A stretch of DNA of 64,000 bases from Siccirubricoccus phaeus. GTDB lineage: Bacteria; Pseudomonadota; Alphaproteobacteria; Acetobacterales; Acetobacteraceae. Each line of letters begins with the position of its first letter. The first letter of the stretch is position 1. The stretch covers positions 248,001-312,000 of the forward strand of contig NZ_SRXO01000004.1 of the NCBI RefSeq assembly GCF_008360935.1. Reading direction: 5' to 3'. A program made the translations under genes and the position numbers. Of the stretch, positions 34,927-43,672 are shown one piece after another. The notes beneath the pieces were generated by a model. It made no database searches. It was not told the DNA's origin and saw only the letters and a list, made by a program, of their open reading frames with translations.

Positions 34927-35715
34927 ATGACGACCCCGGCGCGCGGAACCCTGGACCCGTTGGGCGCCGAGCCGCCGGGCCGACGCGGCCTGGATCCGGA
35001 GGCGCACATCCTCGTCGTCGAGGACGACGCGCCGACGCGCCACCTGATCGCCAAGCTGCTGCGCGAGAACGGCTTCCGCGCCACCGGCGTCCGCGACGGC
35101 CTGGAGATGTGGGAGACCCTGAGGAACGCGGACGTCGACCTGGTCCTGCTCGACGTCATGCTGCCCGGCGAGTCCGGCCTGGAGCTCCTCCGCGCCCTGC
35201 GCACCGAGCATGCCGCCCTGCCGGTCGTGATGGTGACCGCGAAGGGCGCCGAGACCGACCGCGTCCTCGGCCTCGACCTCGGGGCGGACGACTACCTGCC
35301 CAAGCCCTTCGGACGGCAGGAGTTGCTGGCCCGCATCCGCGCCGTCCTGCGCCGCGCCCGCTTGCCAGCCAGCGGCCCTGGGGACGCCGCTGGCCGCATC
35401 CTCCGCTTCGAGGGCTGGACGCTCGACACCGCGCGGCGCGAGCTGCTCTCGCCCGGCGGCGCGGTCATCGACCTTTCGGGAGCCGAGTTCGACCTGCTTG
35501 TCGCCTTCCTCGAACATCCCCAGCGCGTGCTGGCGCGCGACCAGATCCTGGAACTGTCGCGCGGCCGCCTGGCGGACCCCAACGACCGCAGCGTGGATGT
35601 CCTGGTGAGCAGGCTGCGGCGCAAGCTCGAGGGCGAGGAGGGCGGGACGGCGATGATCAAGACGGTCCGCGGCGCGGGTTACATCTTCCTCCCCAGGGTG
35701 GAGCGCCTCCCGTGA
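34927..35715 (+). CDS. copR: OmpR-family response regulator (CopR/CusR-like)
   Basis: 262 residues. A 25-residue N-terminal extension precedes the receiver domain: ILVVEDDAP (acidic pocket), the phospho-acceptor D76 in VLLDVMLPG, then VTAKG and ADDYLPKPF. The C-terminal winged helix runs RILRFEGWTLDT...VDVLVSRLRRKLE...IKTVRGAGYIF. Its stop overlaps the kinase start. Neighbours make it the best candidate to bind the recurrent copper-box motif (inference). The start has no strong ribosome binding site, so a later ATG-less start is possible. Confidence 0.85.
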   Translation: MTTPARGTLDPLGAEPPGRRGLDPEAHILVVEDDAPTRHLIAKLLRENGFRATGVRDGLEMWETLRNADVDLVLLDVMLPGESGLELLRALRTEHAALPVVMVTAKGAETDRVLGLDLGADDYLPKPFGRQELLARIRAVLRRARLPASGPGDAAGRILRFEGWTLDTARRELLSPGGAVIDLSGAEFDLLVAFLEHPQRVLARDQILELSRGRLADPNDRSVDVLVSRLRRKLEGEEGGTAMIKTVRGAGYIFLPRVERLP

Positions 35716-37085
35716 GGCGCGCCGTCCACTGGCTCTCGCCCGCGAGCCTCGCGGGCAGGACCGTGCTGACGCTGCTCGCTGGGCTGCTGGCATTCCACCT
35801 TGGGAGCGTGTGGCTGCTGGAGCGCGGCGTGGAAGGCGCCCTGGAGGACGCGCGCGAGGCCCACACGGCGGACCACGCCGCGACAGCCGCCCGCGTCCTC
35901 GACGCGATGCCCGCCGAGGTGCGCGAGGCGGCGGCGCGCGGCCTCTCCTCGCCCGGCTTCACGGTCGCCTGGGCAACCTCGCCGTCGCCGGGCTGGCGCG
36001 ACGGGGCGGCCCTCGCCCCGCTCCGCGCCCGCCTGCAGCGGCAATTGCCGGACCCGGCGGGCCTGCGGCTCGGCCTTGCCCCGGCGGCGGCAGGCGACGT
36101 CTCGCGCGTCCGGGGCGGGATCCGCCTCGCGGACGGCACCTGGGTCACCTTCGAGGCCCCGATGCCGGACCTGGCGTATGTCCCAAGCCACGCGTCCCTC
36201 GCCTCGCTCAGCGCCATGGCGCTCGGCATCGTCCTGGTCTCCGTCCTGGTGGTGCGCTGGATCACCAACCCGCTGCGGCGGCTCGCCAAGGCGGCGGAGG
36301 ACTTCGGCAGGGGCGTGGCCCCGGTTCCGATCCCGGAGGACGGTCCGCAGGAGGTGCGCGAGGCTGCGCACGCCTTCAACGCCATGCAGGCGCGCATCCA
36401 TCGCCTGGTCGTTGACCGCACGCAGGCGCTGGCGGCCGTCAGCCACGACCTGCGCACCCCGATCCAGCGCCTGCGGCTGCGGGCCGGGTTCCTGGAGGAC
36501 GCGGAAGCGCAGCGGGCCATCGATGCCGACCTCGACGAGATGGAGGGAATGGTCGAGTCAACGCTCGCCTACCTACGGGGGGAGACGGAGAGCGAGGAGC
36601 CGCGGCGGGCCGACCTGGCCGCCATCCTGCGCACGCTCTGCGACGACGCGGCCGACCGGGGCTCCGCCGCGACCTACGCCGGGCCCGACCGGGCGCCACT
36701 TCCCCTCCGGCCGCTGGCGGTGAAGCGCGCCTTCGCCAACCTCATCGACAACGCGGTCAAGTACGGCGGCGCCGCGCGCGTCACGCTCTCCGACCTGTCG
36801 GGCGACGCGACGGTCCGGATCGAGGACGACGGGCCCGGCATCCCGGCACCGGAACTCGGGGCGGTGTTCGAGCCGTTCCACCGCCTCGAGGCGTCCCGCA
36901 ACCGCGGCACCGGCGGCTCGGGGCTGGGTCTCACCATCGCCCGGCAGGTGATCGCGGCCCATGGGGGCACGGTGTCCCTCGCCAACCGACCCGGCGGCGG
37001 CCTGACCGTGACGGTGCGGCTGCCGCCCACAAGCGCGAGCGCGGGCGTGGCCACCACCGAGGCCGAGACCGGATCCCCGGCATGA
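35712..37085 (+). CDS. copS: Sensor histidine kinase (CopS/CusS-like)
   Basis: 457 residues from GTG 35712, overlapping the regulator stop. TM1 (~16-36), a periplasmic sensor of about 125 residues rich in Ala/Arg/Pro with few Met or His, TM2 (LSAMALGIVLVSVLVV, ~165-182), HAMP, then HisKA with the phosphorylated H245 in AVSHDLRTPIQRLRLR. The ATPase domain shows NLIDNAVKYGG, DDGPGIP and GGSGLGLTIARQV. The sensor domain lacks the Met-rich pattern of CusS, so the signal could be copper or another metal or envelope stress. Confidence 0.87.
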   Translation: MRRAVHWLSPASLAGRTVLTLLAGLLAFHLGSVWLLERGVEGALEDAREAHTADHAATAARVLDAMPAEVREAAARGLSSPGFTVAWATSPSPGWRDGAALAPLRARLQRQLPDPAGLRLGLAPAAAGDVSRVRGGIRLADGTWVTFEAPMPDLAYVPSHASLASLSAMALGIVLVSVLVVRWITNPLRRLAKAAEDFGRGVAPVPIPEDGPQEVREAAHAFNAMQARIHRLVVDRTQALAAVSHDLRTPIQRLRLRAGFLEDAEAQRAIDADLDEMEGMVESTLAYLRGETESEEPRRADLAAILRTLCDDAADRGSAATYAGPDRAPLPLRPLAVKRAFANLIDNAVKYGGAARVTLSDLSGDATVRIEDDGPGIPAPELGAVFEPFHRLEASRNRGTGGSGLGLTIARQVIAAHGGTVSLANRPGGGLTVTVRLPPTSASAGVATTEAETGSPA

Positions 37086-37133
37086 ACGCCCTTCGGTCAC
37101 AGAGCTCGCCAGACCCATTGGGAGGACAAGGGC

Positions 37134-37586
37134 ATGCTGCAACGCCGCCATTTGCCTGCCGCCCTGGCCTCGGCGGGCATCCCTCCGTTGTTCGCCCTTG
37201 CCCAGGGCACCGGCGGCACGGGTCCCGCGACGCCGGAGATGGGCCATGGCAGGATGCTGCCCCGGGACTGCGTCCTGATCTGCGTCCGGTCCCACGCCAT
37301 GTGCCTCGAGACGGCGCGCTACTGCACCGAGCAGACCAGCGGCCACATGGGGCCGGGCCACATCGCGCTGCTGCAGGACTGCGCGGAGATGTGCCAGCTC
37401 ACCGCCAACTCCCCGCTCCGGCGCTCGCCCCGGCACGCGGTCGTGTGCAACGCCTGCGCGGAGCTCTGCGAGACCTGCGCCAAGGACTGCGAGGCCTTCC
37501 CCGACGACACGCAGATGAAGCGCTGCGCGGCGGTCTGCCGGGACTGCGCCGGGAGCTGCCGCGACATGGCCAGGTCGCCCATCTGA
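37134..37586 (+). CDS. Exported four-helix-bundle copper-storage protein (Csp1-like)
   Basis: 150 residues; GGGAGG 8 nt before ATG. The leader MLQRRHLPAALASAGIPPLFALA has a twin-Arg start, as in Csp1, which folds before export. Cysteines follow the Csp spacing: DCVLICVRSHAMCLETARYC, DCAEMCQLTANS, CNACAELCETCAKDC and CAAVCRDCAGSC. It should store many Cu(I) ions in the periplasm, complementing the cytosolic Csp at 14303. It follows the kinase gene by 49 bp. Confidence 0.9.
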   Translation: MLQRRHLPAALASAGIPPLFALAQGTGGTGPATPEMGHGRMLPRDCVLICVRSHAMCLETARYCTEQTSGHMGPGHIALLQDCAEMCQLTANSPLRRSPRHAVVCNACAELCETCAKDCEAFPDDTQMKRCAAVCRDCAGSCRDMARSPI

Positions 37587-37690
37587 CGGGGGCGGGACAG
37601 CGCCTGGCGGTCCTGTCCAGCACCTTCGGCGACCTGGAGGGTTGGTGCGAGCGCGCCCCCCCGACCGCGGTTTCGGAATCGGACGGCTTG

Positions 37691-37704
37691 TTGATCCCGA
37701 TCAA
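37691..37704 (+). promoter_or_regulatory. Perfect palindrome TTGATC-CC-GATCAA
   Basis: A 14-bp inverted repeat lies 35 bp before the ATG at 37739, where a repressor or activator site of the efflux operon would be expected. It does not match the other two regulatory motifs in the window. Confidence 0.35.
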
Positions 37705-37738
37705 ACTGCGGCCGCCACGGCCATGCTAGACAAGACAA

Positions 37739-38086
37739 ATGGGCGCCCTCTCCTTCCGGTGCGTCGTGGCCATCTTGGCGGCGATCGCGCTGCTCCTCTC
37801 GGGAGCCGCTCCGGCGGTGGCGGGGGAGCCGTGCGCCCAGACGGCCGCGGCGGCGTCGACGGCAAGCCACCACGGCACGCCATGCGACCCGGATGGCAAG
37901 GCGCCCGACCGCCCCATGGGGACCGCCTGCGCCTCGGCCTGCTTCACCAGGTGCCCAGCGCCGATGCCGAGCCTGGACGCACCCCAGCTGGTGCCGCTCG
38001 CCTGGCCGGTCGTGCCGTCGGCGGCGCCTGACGTCCAGCTCGCCGGGATCGGCGTGGCGCCTCCGCTCCAGCCACCGAAGGTCTGA
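37739..38086 (+). CDS. Small exported Cys/His protein heading the efflux operon
   Basis: 115 residues; a signal peptide (VVAILAAIALLLSGAAPAVA) then a short mature chain with EPC, SHHGTPCDPDG and CASACFTRCPAP, ending LQPPKV. The layout resembles the CopL/DUF2946-type proteins often found before RND metal pumps, and the paralogue-like protein at 43673. Cys and His could bind Cu or Ag (inference). The ribosome binding site is weak. Confidence 0.6.
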   Translation: MGALSFRCVVAILAAIALLLSGAAPAVAGEPCAQTAAAASTASHHGTPCDPDGKAPDRPMGTACASACFTRCPAPMPSLDAPQLVPLAWPVVPSAAPDVQLAGIGVAPPLQPPKV

Positions 38087-38186
38087 ATCCGATCCGGCCG
38101 CGCCGTTCGCGGCCGACCCGTCCCGCGGGCGCCGGGCGAATGCCCGGACGGTCGCGCGTGCAGGCGACTGACAAGGATTCAGGACG

Positions 38187-38414
38187 ATGTTCGGTTGGAT
38201 GAGGCTGGCGGCTGCCGCGGCGGTGTCCGCGGCCACGCCGCTGGCGGCGAGAGACGGCGAATTCCGGCCGGTGGCGCGAGGCGAGCCGGTGGGCTGGCCG
38301 CACCACACCGGCCCAGTCACGGGCGACGCCTGGGCGCCGGGCCTCGGCGCCAGGGTGGAGGGCGACGACGGCACCGTCCGGTCCCGCCTCCCTCACGGTT
38401 CGATGGGAGGTTGA
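38187..38414 (+). CDS. Small exported protein upstream of cusB
   Basis: 75 residues; signal-like start (MRLAAAAAVSAATPLAA), then a short Gly/Pro-rich peptide with GWPHHTGPVTGDAWAPG. Its stop is 2 bp before the cusB start, so it belongs to that operon. No family was recognised. Confidence 0.55.
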   Translation: MFGWMRLAAAAAVSAATPLAARDGEFRPVARGEPVGWPHHTGPVTGDAWAPGLGARVEGDDGTVRSRLPHGSMGG

Positions 38415-38416
38415 CG

Positions 38417-39796
38417 ATGCGACGCGGCATCCTCCTGGCGGCCCTGATCCCGGCGGCCGCTGTCGGGCTCGGCGGCTACGCCGCCCACCGGGCGGGCTGG
38501 ATTGACCTGCTTCCCCGCCCTGCCCTGGCGTCCGAACGCCATGACCATGGCCCCGGTGGGGTGCATGCGGCCGGTGAGCCCGGATCCGGGCATCCCACGG
38601 CTGCTTCGCCCGCGGACGGCCACGCCACCCACCAGGCGCACCCGACGGAGGCGCAGCCCGCGGCCAGCGGACAGCGGCGCATCCTCTACTACCGAAATCC
38701 CATGGGACTGCCGGACACCTCGCCGGTGCCGAAGAAGGACTCGATGGGGATGGATTACGTCCCCGTCTACGAGGACGAGGCCGAGAACGGCCCGGTGGTC
38801 CGCGTGGCGCGCGGCCGCCTCCAGACCACCGGCGTGCGGTCCGAGCCGGTCCAACGGCGCGAGGTGGTCCGCTCCGTGCGCGCCCCGGGCAGCGTCCAGC
38901 TCGACGAGCGGCGGGTGGCGGTCGTCGCGCTGCGCACCGAGGCCTTCGTCGAGCGGGTGGAGAACGTCACGACGGGGGACCGGGTCCGCCGCGGCCAGCC
39001 GCTGATGCGCCTCTACTCGGCCGAGGTGGTCGCGGCGGGGGCGCAGTACGTCGCGGCGCTGAACATGCCCTCTGGCCTCACGGCGGCCACCCCTGACGGC
39101 GCCAGGCGCCGCCTGGAGAACCTCGGCGTGCCGCCCGAGGTGCTGGCCGAGATCGAGCGGACCCGGCGCATCCCGCACAGCTTCACCTGGCCCGCGCCGC
39201 GCGACGGCGTGGTCCTGGAGCGCACCGCGGTGGACGGCATGCGCGCGCCGCCGGGCGACGCGCTGTTCCGCCTCGCCGACCTCTCGGTGGTCTGGGTGCT
39301 GGCCGAGATCCCCGAGCGCGACGTCGGCGCCGTTGCCTCTGGCCAGGCCGTGGAGGTGCGCCCGCGCGGCCTGCCCGACCGGGCCTTCGAGGGACGCGTC
39401 GCTCTGCTCTACCCGCAGCTCAGCGCCAGCGCCCGCACCGCCCGGGTGCGGATCGAGTTGCCGAACCCCGACGGCGCGCTGCTGCCCGGGATGTACGCGG
39501 AGGTCGAGATCGCCGCCAGCGGGGGCGGTGGCGCGGCCATCGCCGTGCCGGAGGGCGCCGTCATCGACAGCGGTACCCGCCGGGTGGTGTTCCTCGAGCG
39601 TGGCGAGGGCCGCTACGAGCCGCGCGAGGTGCGCACCGGGCGGCGCGGTGGCGGCTTCGTCGAGGTGCGCGAGGGACTCGCCGAGGGCGACCGGGTGGTC
39701 GTCGCCGCGAACTTCCTGATCGATGCCGAAAGCAACCTGCGCGCCGCCCTGCGTGGCCTCGCCGCCGCCACCCCGGCCGGGGAGGACAGCCAATGA
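38417..39796 (+). CDS. cusB: CusB/CzcB-type periplasmic adaptor of an RND efflux pump
   Basis: 459 residues; GGGAGG 6 nt before ATG. N-terminal anchor or signal (LLAALIPAAAVGLGGYAA), a His-rich segment, then a heavy-metal-binding domain YYRNPMGLPDTSPVPKKDSMGMDYVPVY, typical of CusB. Barrel-sandwich, hairpin and membrane-proximal parts follow: VRAPGSVQLDERRVAVVALR, TWPAPRDGVVLERTAVDGM, LADLSVVWVLAEIPERDVG. It links the inner-membrane pump to an outer-membrane channel. Its stop overlaps cusA by 4 bp. Confidence 0.9.
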   Translation: MRRGILLAALIPAAAVGLGGYAAHRAGWIDLLPRPALASERHDHGPGGVHAAGEPGSGHPTAASPADGHATHQAHPTEAQPAASGQRRILYYRNPMGLPDTSPVPKKDSMGMDYVPVYEDEAENGPVVRVARGRLQTTGVRSEPVQRREVVRSVRAPGSVQLDERRVAVVALRTEAFVERVENVTTGDRVRRGQPLMRLYSAEVVAAGAQYVAALNMPSGLTAATPDGARRRLENLGVPPEVLAEIERTRRIPHSFTWPAPRDGVVLERTAVDGMRAPPGDALFRLADLSVVWVLAEIPERDVGAVASGQAVEVRPRGLPDRAFEGRVALLYPQLSASARTARVRIELPNPDGALLPGMYAEVEIAASGGGGAAIAVPEGAVIDSGTRRVVFLERGEGRYEPREVRTGRRGGGFVEVREGLAEGDRVVVAANFLIDAESNLRAALRGLAAATPAGEDSQ

Positions 39797-42700
39797 TCGC
39801 CCGCCTCATCGCCTGGTCGGCGCGCAACCTCTTCCTGGTGCTGCTGGCGACCGCCTTCACCGTCGCCGCGGGCGTCTGGGCGGTGCGCAACACGCCGCTC
39901 GACGCGCTGCCCGACCTCTCGGACACCCAGGTCATCGTCTACACCGAGTTCGCCGGGCAGGCGCCGCAGGTGGTCGAGGACCAGGTCACCTACCCGCTGG
40001 CCTCCGCCATGCTGACGGTGCCGCGGGCCAAAGTGGTGCGCGCCTTCTCCTTCTTCGGCGCCTCCTACGTCTACGTCATCTTCGAGGACGGCACCGACAT
40101 CTACTGGGCGCGGAGCCGCGTGCTCGAGTACCTGAACAACGCCTCGCGCGGGCTGCCCGCCGGGGCGGCGCCGACGCTCGGGCCGGACGCGACCGGCGTC
40201 GGCTGGGTATTCCAGTACGCGTTGCTGGCCAAGGATTTGACGCTGGCCGAGCTGCGCTCGCTGCAGGACTGGCGGCTGCGCTACGGCCTGGCCCGCGCCC
40301 AGGGCGTCGCCGAGGTCGCCGCGGTCGGCGGCTTCGTCAAGCAGTACACGGTCGTGGTGGACCCGCTGCGGCTGCGCGCCCTGGGCGTGCCGCTCGATCA
40401 GGTGCGCGAGGCGATCCGGACCAGCAACCAGGATGTCGGCGGCCGCACCGTCGAGATGTCCGAGTTCGAGTACATGGTCCGCGGCCGCGGCTATCTGCGC
40501 GGCGTGGAGGACATCGAGCGCATCGTGCTGCGCGCCGAGGCGGGTGGCACCCCGGTGACGCTGGCCGACGTGGCACGGGTGGAGGTCGGCCCGGACGAGC
40601 GGCGCGGCTTCGCCGAGCTGAATGGCGAGGGCGAGGTGGCGAGCGGCGTCGTCCTGCAGCGCTACGGCGCCAACGCCCTCGATGTCATCCAGAACGCCAA
40701 GGAGAGGCTTGCGGAACTCCTGCCCAGCCTGCCTCAGGGGGTCGAAATCCAGGCCGTCTACGACCGCTCCGGCCTGATCAAGGAGGCGATCGAGACCCTC
40801 AAGCGCACCCTGCTTGAGGAGAGCCTCATCGTCGCCCTGGTGACCATCGTCTTCCTGCTGCACCTAAGGAGCGCGCTGGTCGCCATCCTGATGCTCCCGG
40901 TGGGCGTGCTGATGGCCTTCCTCGCCATGAAGGCGCTCGGCATCGGCTCGAACATCATGAGCCTGGGCGGCATCGCCATCGCGGTCGGCGCCATGGTGGA
41001 CGCGGCCATCGTGATGATTGAGAGCGCCCATAAGCACCTGGAGCGCGCCGCCCCCGGCAGGCCGCGGATCGAGGTGCTGATCGAGGCCGCCACGGAGGTG
41101 GGCCCGGCGCTGTTCTTCAGCCTGCTGGTCATCACCGTCTCCTTCCTGCCGATCTTCGCCCTGGAGGCGGAGGAGGGGCGGATGTTCCACCCGCTCGCCT
41201 TCACCAAGACCTTCGCCATGGCGGCCTCGGCCCTGCTCTCGGTCACGCTGGTCCCGGCCCTGATGGTGATCTTTGTGCGCGGGCGGATCATGCCGGAGCA
41301 CCGCAACCCGGTGAACCGGCTGCTGGTCTGGCTCTACCGGCCCTTCATCCGTCTGGTCCTCCGGGCCCGGGTCCTGACCATCCTGGTTGCCGTGGCGGTG
41401 CTGGCCGCCACCGCTTGGCCCGCACGGCAGATCGGCGGCGAGTTCATGCCGACGCTGAACGAGGGCACGCTGCTCTACATGCCGACCACCCTTCCGGGGC
41501 TGTCGGTCACCAAGGCGGCGGAGTTGATGCAGATGCAGAACCGCATCATCCGCTCCTTCCCCGAGGTCGCCTCGGCCTACGGCAAGGCGGGCCGGGCCAA
41601 CAGCGCGACCGACCCGGCGCCCATCGAGATGTTCGAGACGGTGATCCAACTCAAGCCCCGCTCGGAGTGGCGGCCGGGCGTCACCCCCGAGAGCCTCGTC
41701 GCCGAGATGGACCAGGCCCTCCAGTTCCCCGGCGTCAGCAACGCCTGGACGATGCCGATCCGGGCCAGGATCGACATGCTGTCGACGGGCATCCGCACCC
41801 CCATCGGCGTCAAGGTGTTCGGCCCCGACCTCACGGAGGTCGAGCGCCTGGCCCGCGAGGTCGAGGCCACGGTGCGCCACGTGCCCGGCACCACCAGCGC
41901 CTACGCCGAGCGCATGATCGGCGGCTACTACCTCGACGTCGCGCCGGACCGGGCTGCACTCGCGCGCTACGGGCTCGCGGTCGGCGACGTGCAGGCGGTG
42001 GTGTCCTCGGCCCTCGGGGGCGAGACGGTGACCACCACCGTCGAGGGGCGCGAGCGCTATGCGGTGAACCTCCGCTACCCGCGCGAGCTCCGCGGCGACC
42101 CGCAATCGATCGCCACCGAGGTGCAGGTGCCGCTGCCCGGCGGCGGCATGGTGCCGCTCGGCGAGGTGGCGCAGGTCGGCCTCAGCCGCGGCGCGACGGC
42201 GATCCGCACCGAGAACGGCCAGCTCGCGGGCTACGTCTACGTGGACCTGCGCGGCCGCGACCTGCGCGGCTATGTCGATGAGGCGCGGCGGGTGGTGGCC
42301 TCGGAGGTGGCCTTCCCGCCGGGCTACTACGCGGCCTGGAGCGGGCAGTTCGAGTACCTGGAGCGGGCCGAGGCGCGGCTGCGCGTCGTCGTCCCGGTCA
42401 CGGTGCTGCTCATCTTCCTGCTGCTCTACCTGAACTTCCGCTCCGTCGCCGAGACGCTGATTGTCATGCTCTCGCTGCCCTTCGCCATGGTCGGCGGCGT
42501 CTGGCTGGTGTGGTGGATGGGCTTCAACATGTCCGTCGCGGTCGCGGTCGGCTTCATCGCCCTCGCCGGGGTCGCGGCGGAGACTGGCGTGGTGATGCTG
42601 ATCTACCTCGACCACGCCCTCCGGGACGTCCGGAAGCGGTGCGAGGCGGAAGGCCGGGCGCTGACCCGGGCCGACCTGCGCGAGGCCATCATGGTGGGCG

Positions 42701-42993
42701 CCGTGGACCGGGTCCGGCCGAAGATGATGACCGTGGTCGCCATCATGGCCGGGCTGCTGCCGATCCTCTGGAGCGACGGCACCGGCTCGGAGGTGACGCG
42801 GCGCATCGCCGTGCCCATGGTGGGCGGGATGGTCTCCTCGACCCTGCTGACGCTGCTGGTCATCCCGGCGATCTACGGCCTGGTGAAGGGCTGGAGCCTG
42901 CCGCGGTCGGAGGCCGACAGGAGCCGGGGCGTGGCGCCGGGCGCGCGGGCCGGGATGGCATCCCTGGACCCGGTGCCGATGGCGGGAGAGTAG
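39793..42993 (+). CDS. cusA: CusA-type heavy-metal RND efflux transporter
   Basis: 1066 residues with twelve membrane helices and two large periplasmic loops. The TM4 motif GAMVDAAIVMIESAHKHLE matches the monovalent-metal (Cu+/Ag+, HME4) class rather than the zinc/cobalt CzcA class. Other landmarks are TDIYWARSRVLEYLN, EFMPTLNEGTLLYMPTTLPG and the second GVAAETGVVMLIYLDHALR. It extrudes periplasmic or cytoplasmic Cu(I)/Ag(I) through CusB. No CusC-type outer-membrane gene is present in the window, so the channel must come from elsewhere. Confidence 0.95.
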   Translation: MIARLIAWSARNLFLVLLATAFTVAAGVWAVRNTPLDALPDLSDTQVIVYTEFAGQAPQVVEDQVTYPLASAMLTVPRAKVVRAFSFFGASYVYVIFEDGTDIYWARSRVLEYLNNASRGLPAGAAPTLGPDATGVGWVFQYALLAKDLTLAELRSLQDWRLRYGLARAQGVAEVAAVGGFVKQYTVVVDPLRLRALGVPLDQVREAIRTSNQDVGGRTVEMSEFEYMVRGRGYLRGVEDIERIVLRAEAGGTPVTLADVARVEVGPDERRGFAELNGEGEVASGVVLQRYGANALDVIQNAKERLAELLPSLPQGVEIQAVYDRSGLIKEAIETLKRTLLEESLIVALVTIVFLLHLRSALVAILMLPVGVLMAFLAMKALGIGSNIMSLGGIAIAVGAMVDAAIVMIESAHKHLERAAPGRPRIEVLIEAATEVGPALFFSLLVITVSFLPIFALEAEEGRMFHPLAFTKTFAMAASALLSVTLVPALMVIFVRGRIMPEHRNPVNRLLVWLYRPFIRLVLRARVLTILVAVAVLAATAWPARQIGGEFMPTLNEGTLLYMPTTLPGLSVTKAAELMQMQNRIIRSFPEVASAYGKAGRANSATDPAPIEMFETVIQLKPRSEWRPGVTPESLVAEMDQALQFPGVSNAWTMPIRARIDMLSTGIRTPIGVKVFGPDLTEVERLAREVEATVRHVPGTTSAYAERMIGGYYLDVAPDRAALARYGLAVGDVQAVVSSALGGETVTTTVEGRERYAVNLRYPRELRGDPQSIATEVQVPLPGGGMVPLGEVAQVGLSRGATAIRTENGQLAGYVYVDLRGRDLRGYVDEARRVVASEVAFPPGYYAAWSGQFEYLERAEARLRVVVPVTVLLIFLLLYLNFRSVAETLIVMLSLPFAMVGGVWLVWWMGFNMSVAVAVGFIALAGVAAETGVVMLIYLDHALRDVRKRCEAEGRALTRADLREAIMVGAVDRVRPKMMTVVAIMAGLLPILWSDGTGSEVTRRIAVPMVGGMVSSTLLTLLVIPAIYGLVKGWSLPRSEADRSRGVAPGARAGMASLDPVPMAGE

Positions 42994-43092
42994 GAGCGTC
43001 CCGTGCCGGGCCGATCACGGTCGGGCGCGGGATCGGCCCAGCCGGAAGCGCGGGTCCGGGCCGGGGCCCCGGCGGCGGCCGCTCCATGGGCC

Positions 43093-43123
43093 TTGACCTT
43101 CCCACGATGGGAAGCCCCATGTT
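43093..43123 (+). promoter_or_regulatory. CueR-type promoter of cueR
   Basis: TTGACC (43093-43098) and CATGTT (43118-43123) are separated by 19 bp with the dyad CTTCCCACGATGGGAAG. It is nearly identical to the copy before the copper ATPase. It implies that cueR controls its own transcription. Confidence 0.88.
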
Positions 43124-43165
43124 CGGTGATGCCCCCGCACGGCACGGCGGGCGACGGAGGCCAGC

Positions 43166-43630
43166 ATGAACATCGGGCAGGCATCGGCGGCATCGGGCGT
43201 CTCGGCCAAGATGATCCGCTACTACGAGGGCATCGGACTGATTCCGATGGCGGGCCGGACCGAGGCGGGCTACCGCGTCTACACCGCCGCCGACGTCAAC
43301 ACGCTGCGCTTCGTCCGGCGGGCGCGCGATCTCGGGATGCCGATCGAGCGCATCCGGCTGCTGGTCGGCCTGTGGCAGGACCGGGCGCGCTCAAGCGGCG
43401 ACGTCAAGCGCATCGCCCTCGAGCACGTGTCGGAGCTCCGCACCAAGATCGCCGAGTTGACCGCGATGTGCGAGGCGCTCGAGGGCCTCGCCCACGCCTG
43501 CCACGGCGACCACCGGCCGGATTGCCCGATCCTGGAGGACCTCGAGGCCGGTGGCAGGCAGGCGCGCACCCGGGCCGGGCGGCGGCGCCGGGTTGACGCG
43601 GATCAAGGTGTTTCGAGTGAGGCGGCGTAG
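43166..43630 (+). CDS. cueR: CueR-type MerR-family copper regulator
   Basis: 154 residues; GGAGG 5 nt before ATG. The N-terminal winged helix reads MNIGQASAASGVSAKMIRYYEGIGL, with RTEAGYRVYTAADVNTLRFV. After the dimerisation helix the metal loop ACHGDHRPDCPIL has two Cys seven residues apart (CX7C), diagnostic of Cu(I)/Ag(I)/Au(I)-sensing CueR rather than of Zn or Hg sensors. The C-terminal 20 residues are Arg-rich. It should activate the three 19-bp-spacer promoters in this window. Confidence 0.93.
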   Translation: MNIGQASAASGVSAKMIRYYEGIGLIPMAGRTEAGYRVYTAADVNTLRFVRRARDLGMPIERIRLLVGLWQDRARSSGDVKRIALEHVSELRTKIAELTAMCEALEGLAHACHGDHRPDCPILEDLEAGGRQARTRAGRRRRVDADQGVSSEAA

Positions 43631-43672
43631 CCTGGAAGCTGTCGGGGTCGCCGCAGGACAGGGACAACCGAG

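Noticed and set aside
33810-35204. Long minus-strand frame across copZ and the regulator
   Set aside because: It opposes three plus-strand genes with good starts and motifs and has shadow-frame composition.
43590-43615. Possible MerR-type promoter (TTGACG) before the 43673 gene
   Set aside because: No central dyad and a poor -10; too weak next to the three clear CueR promoters.
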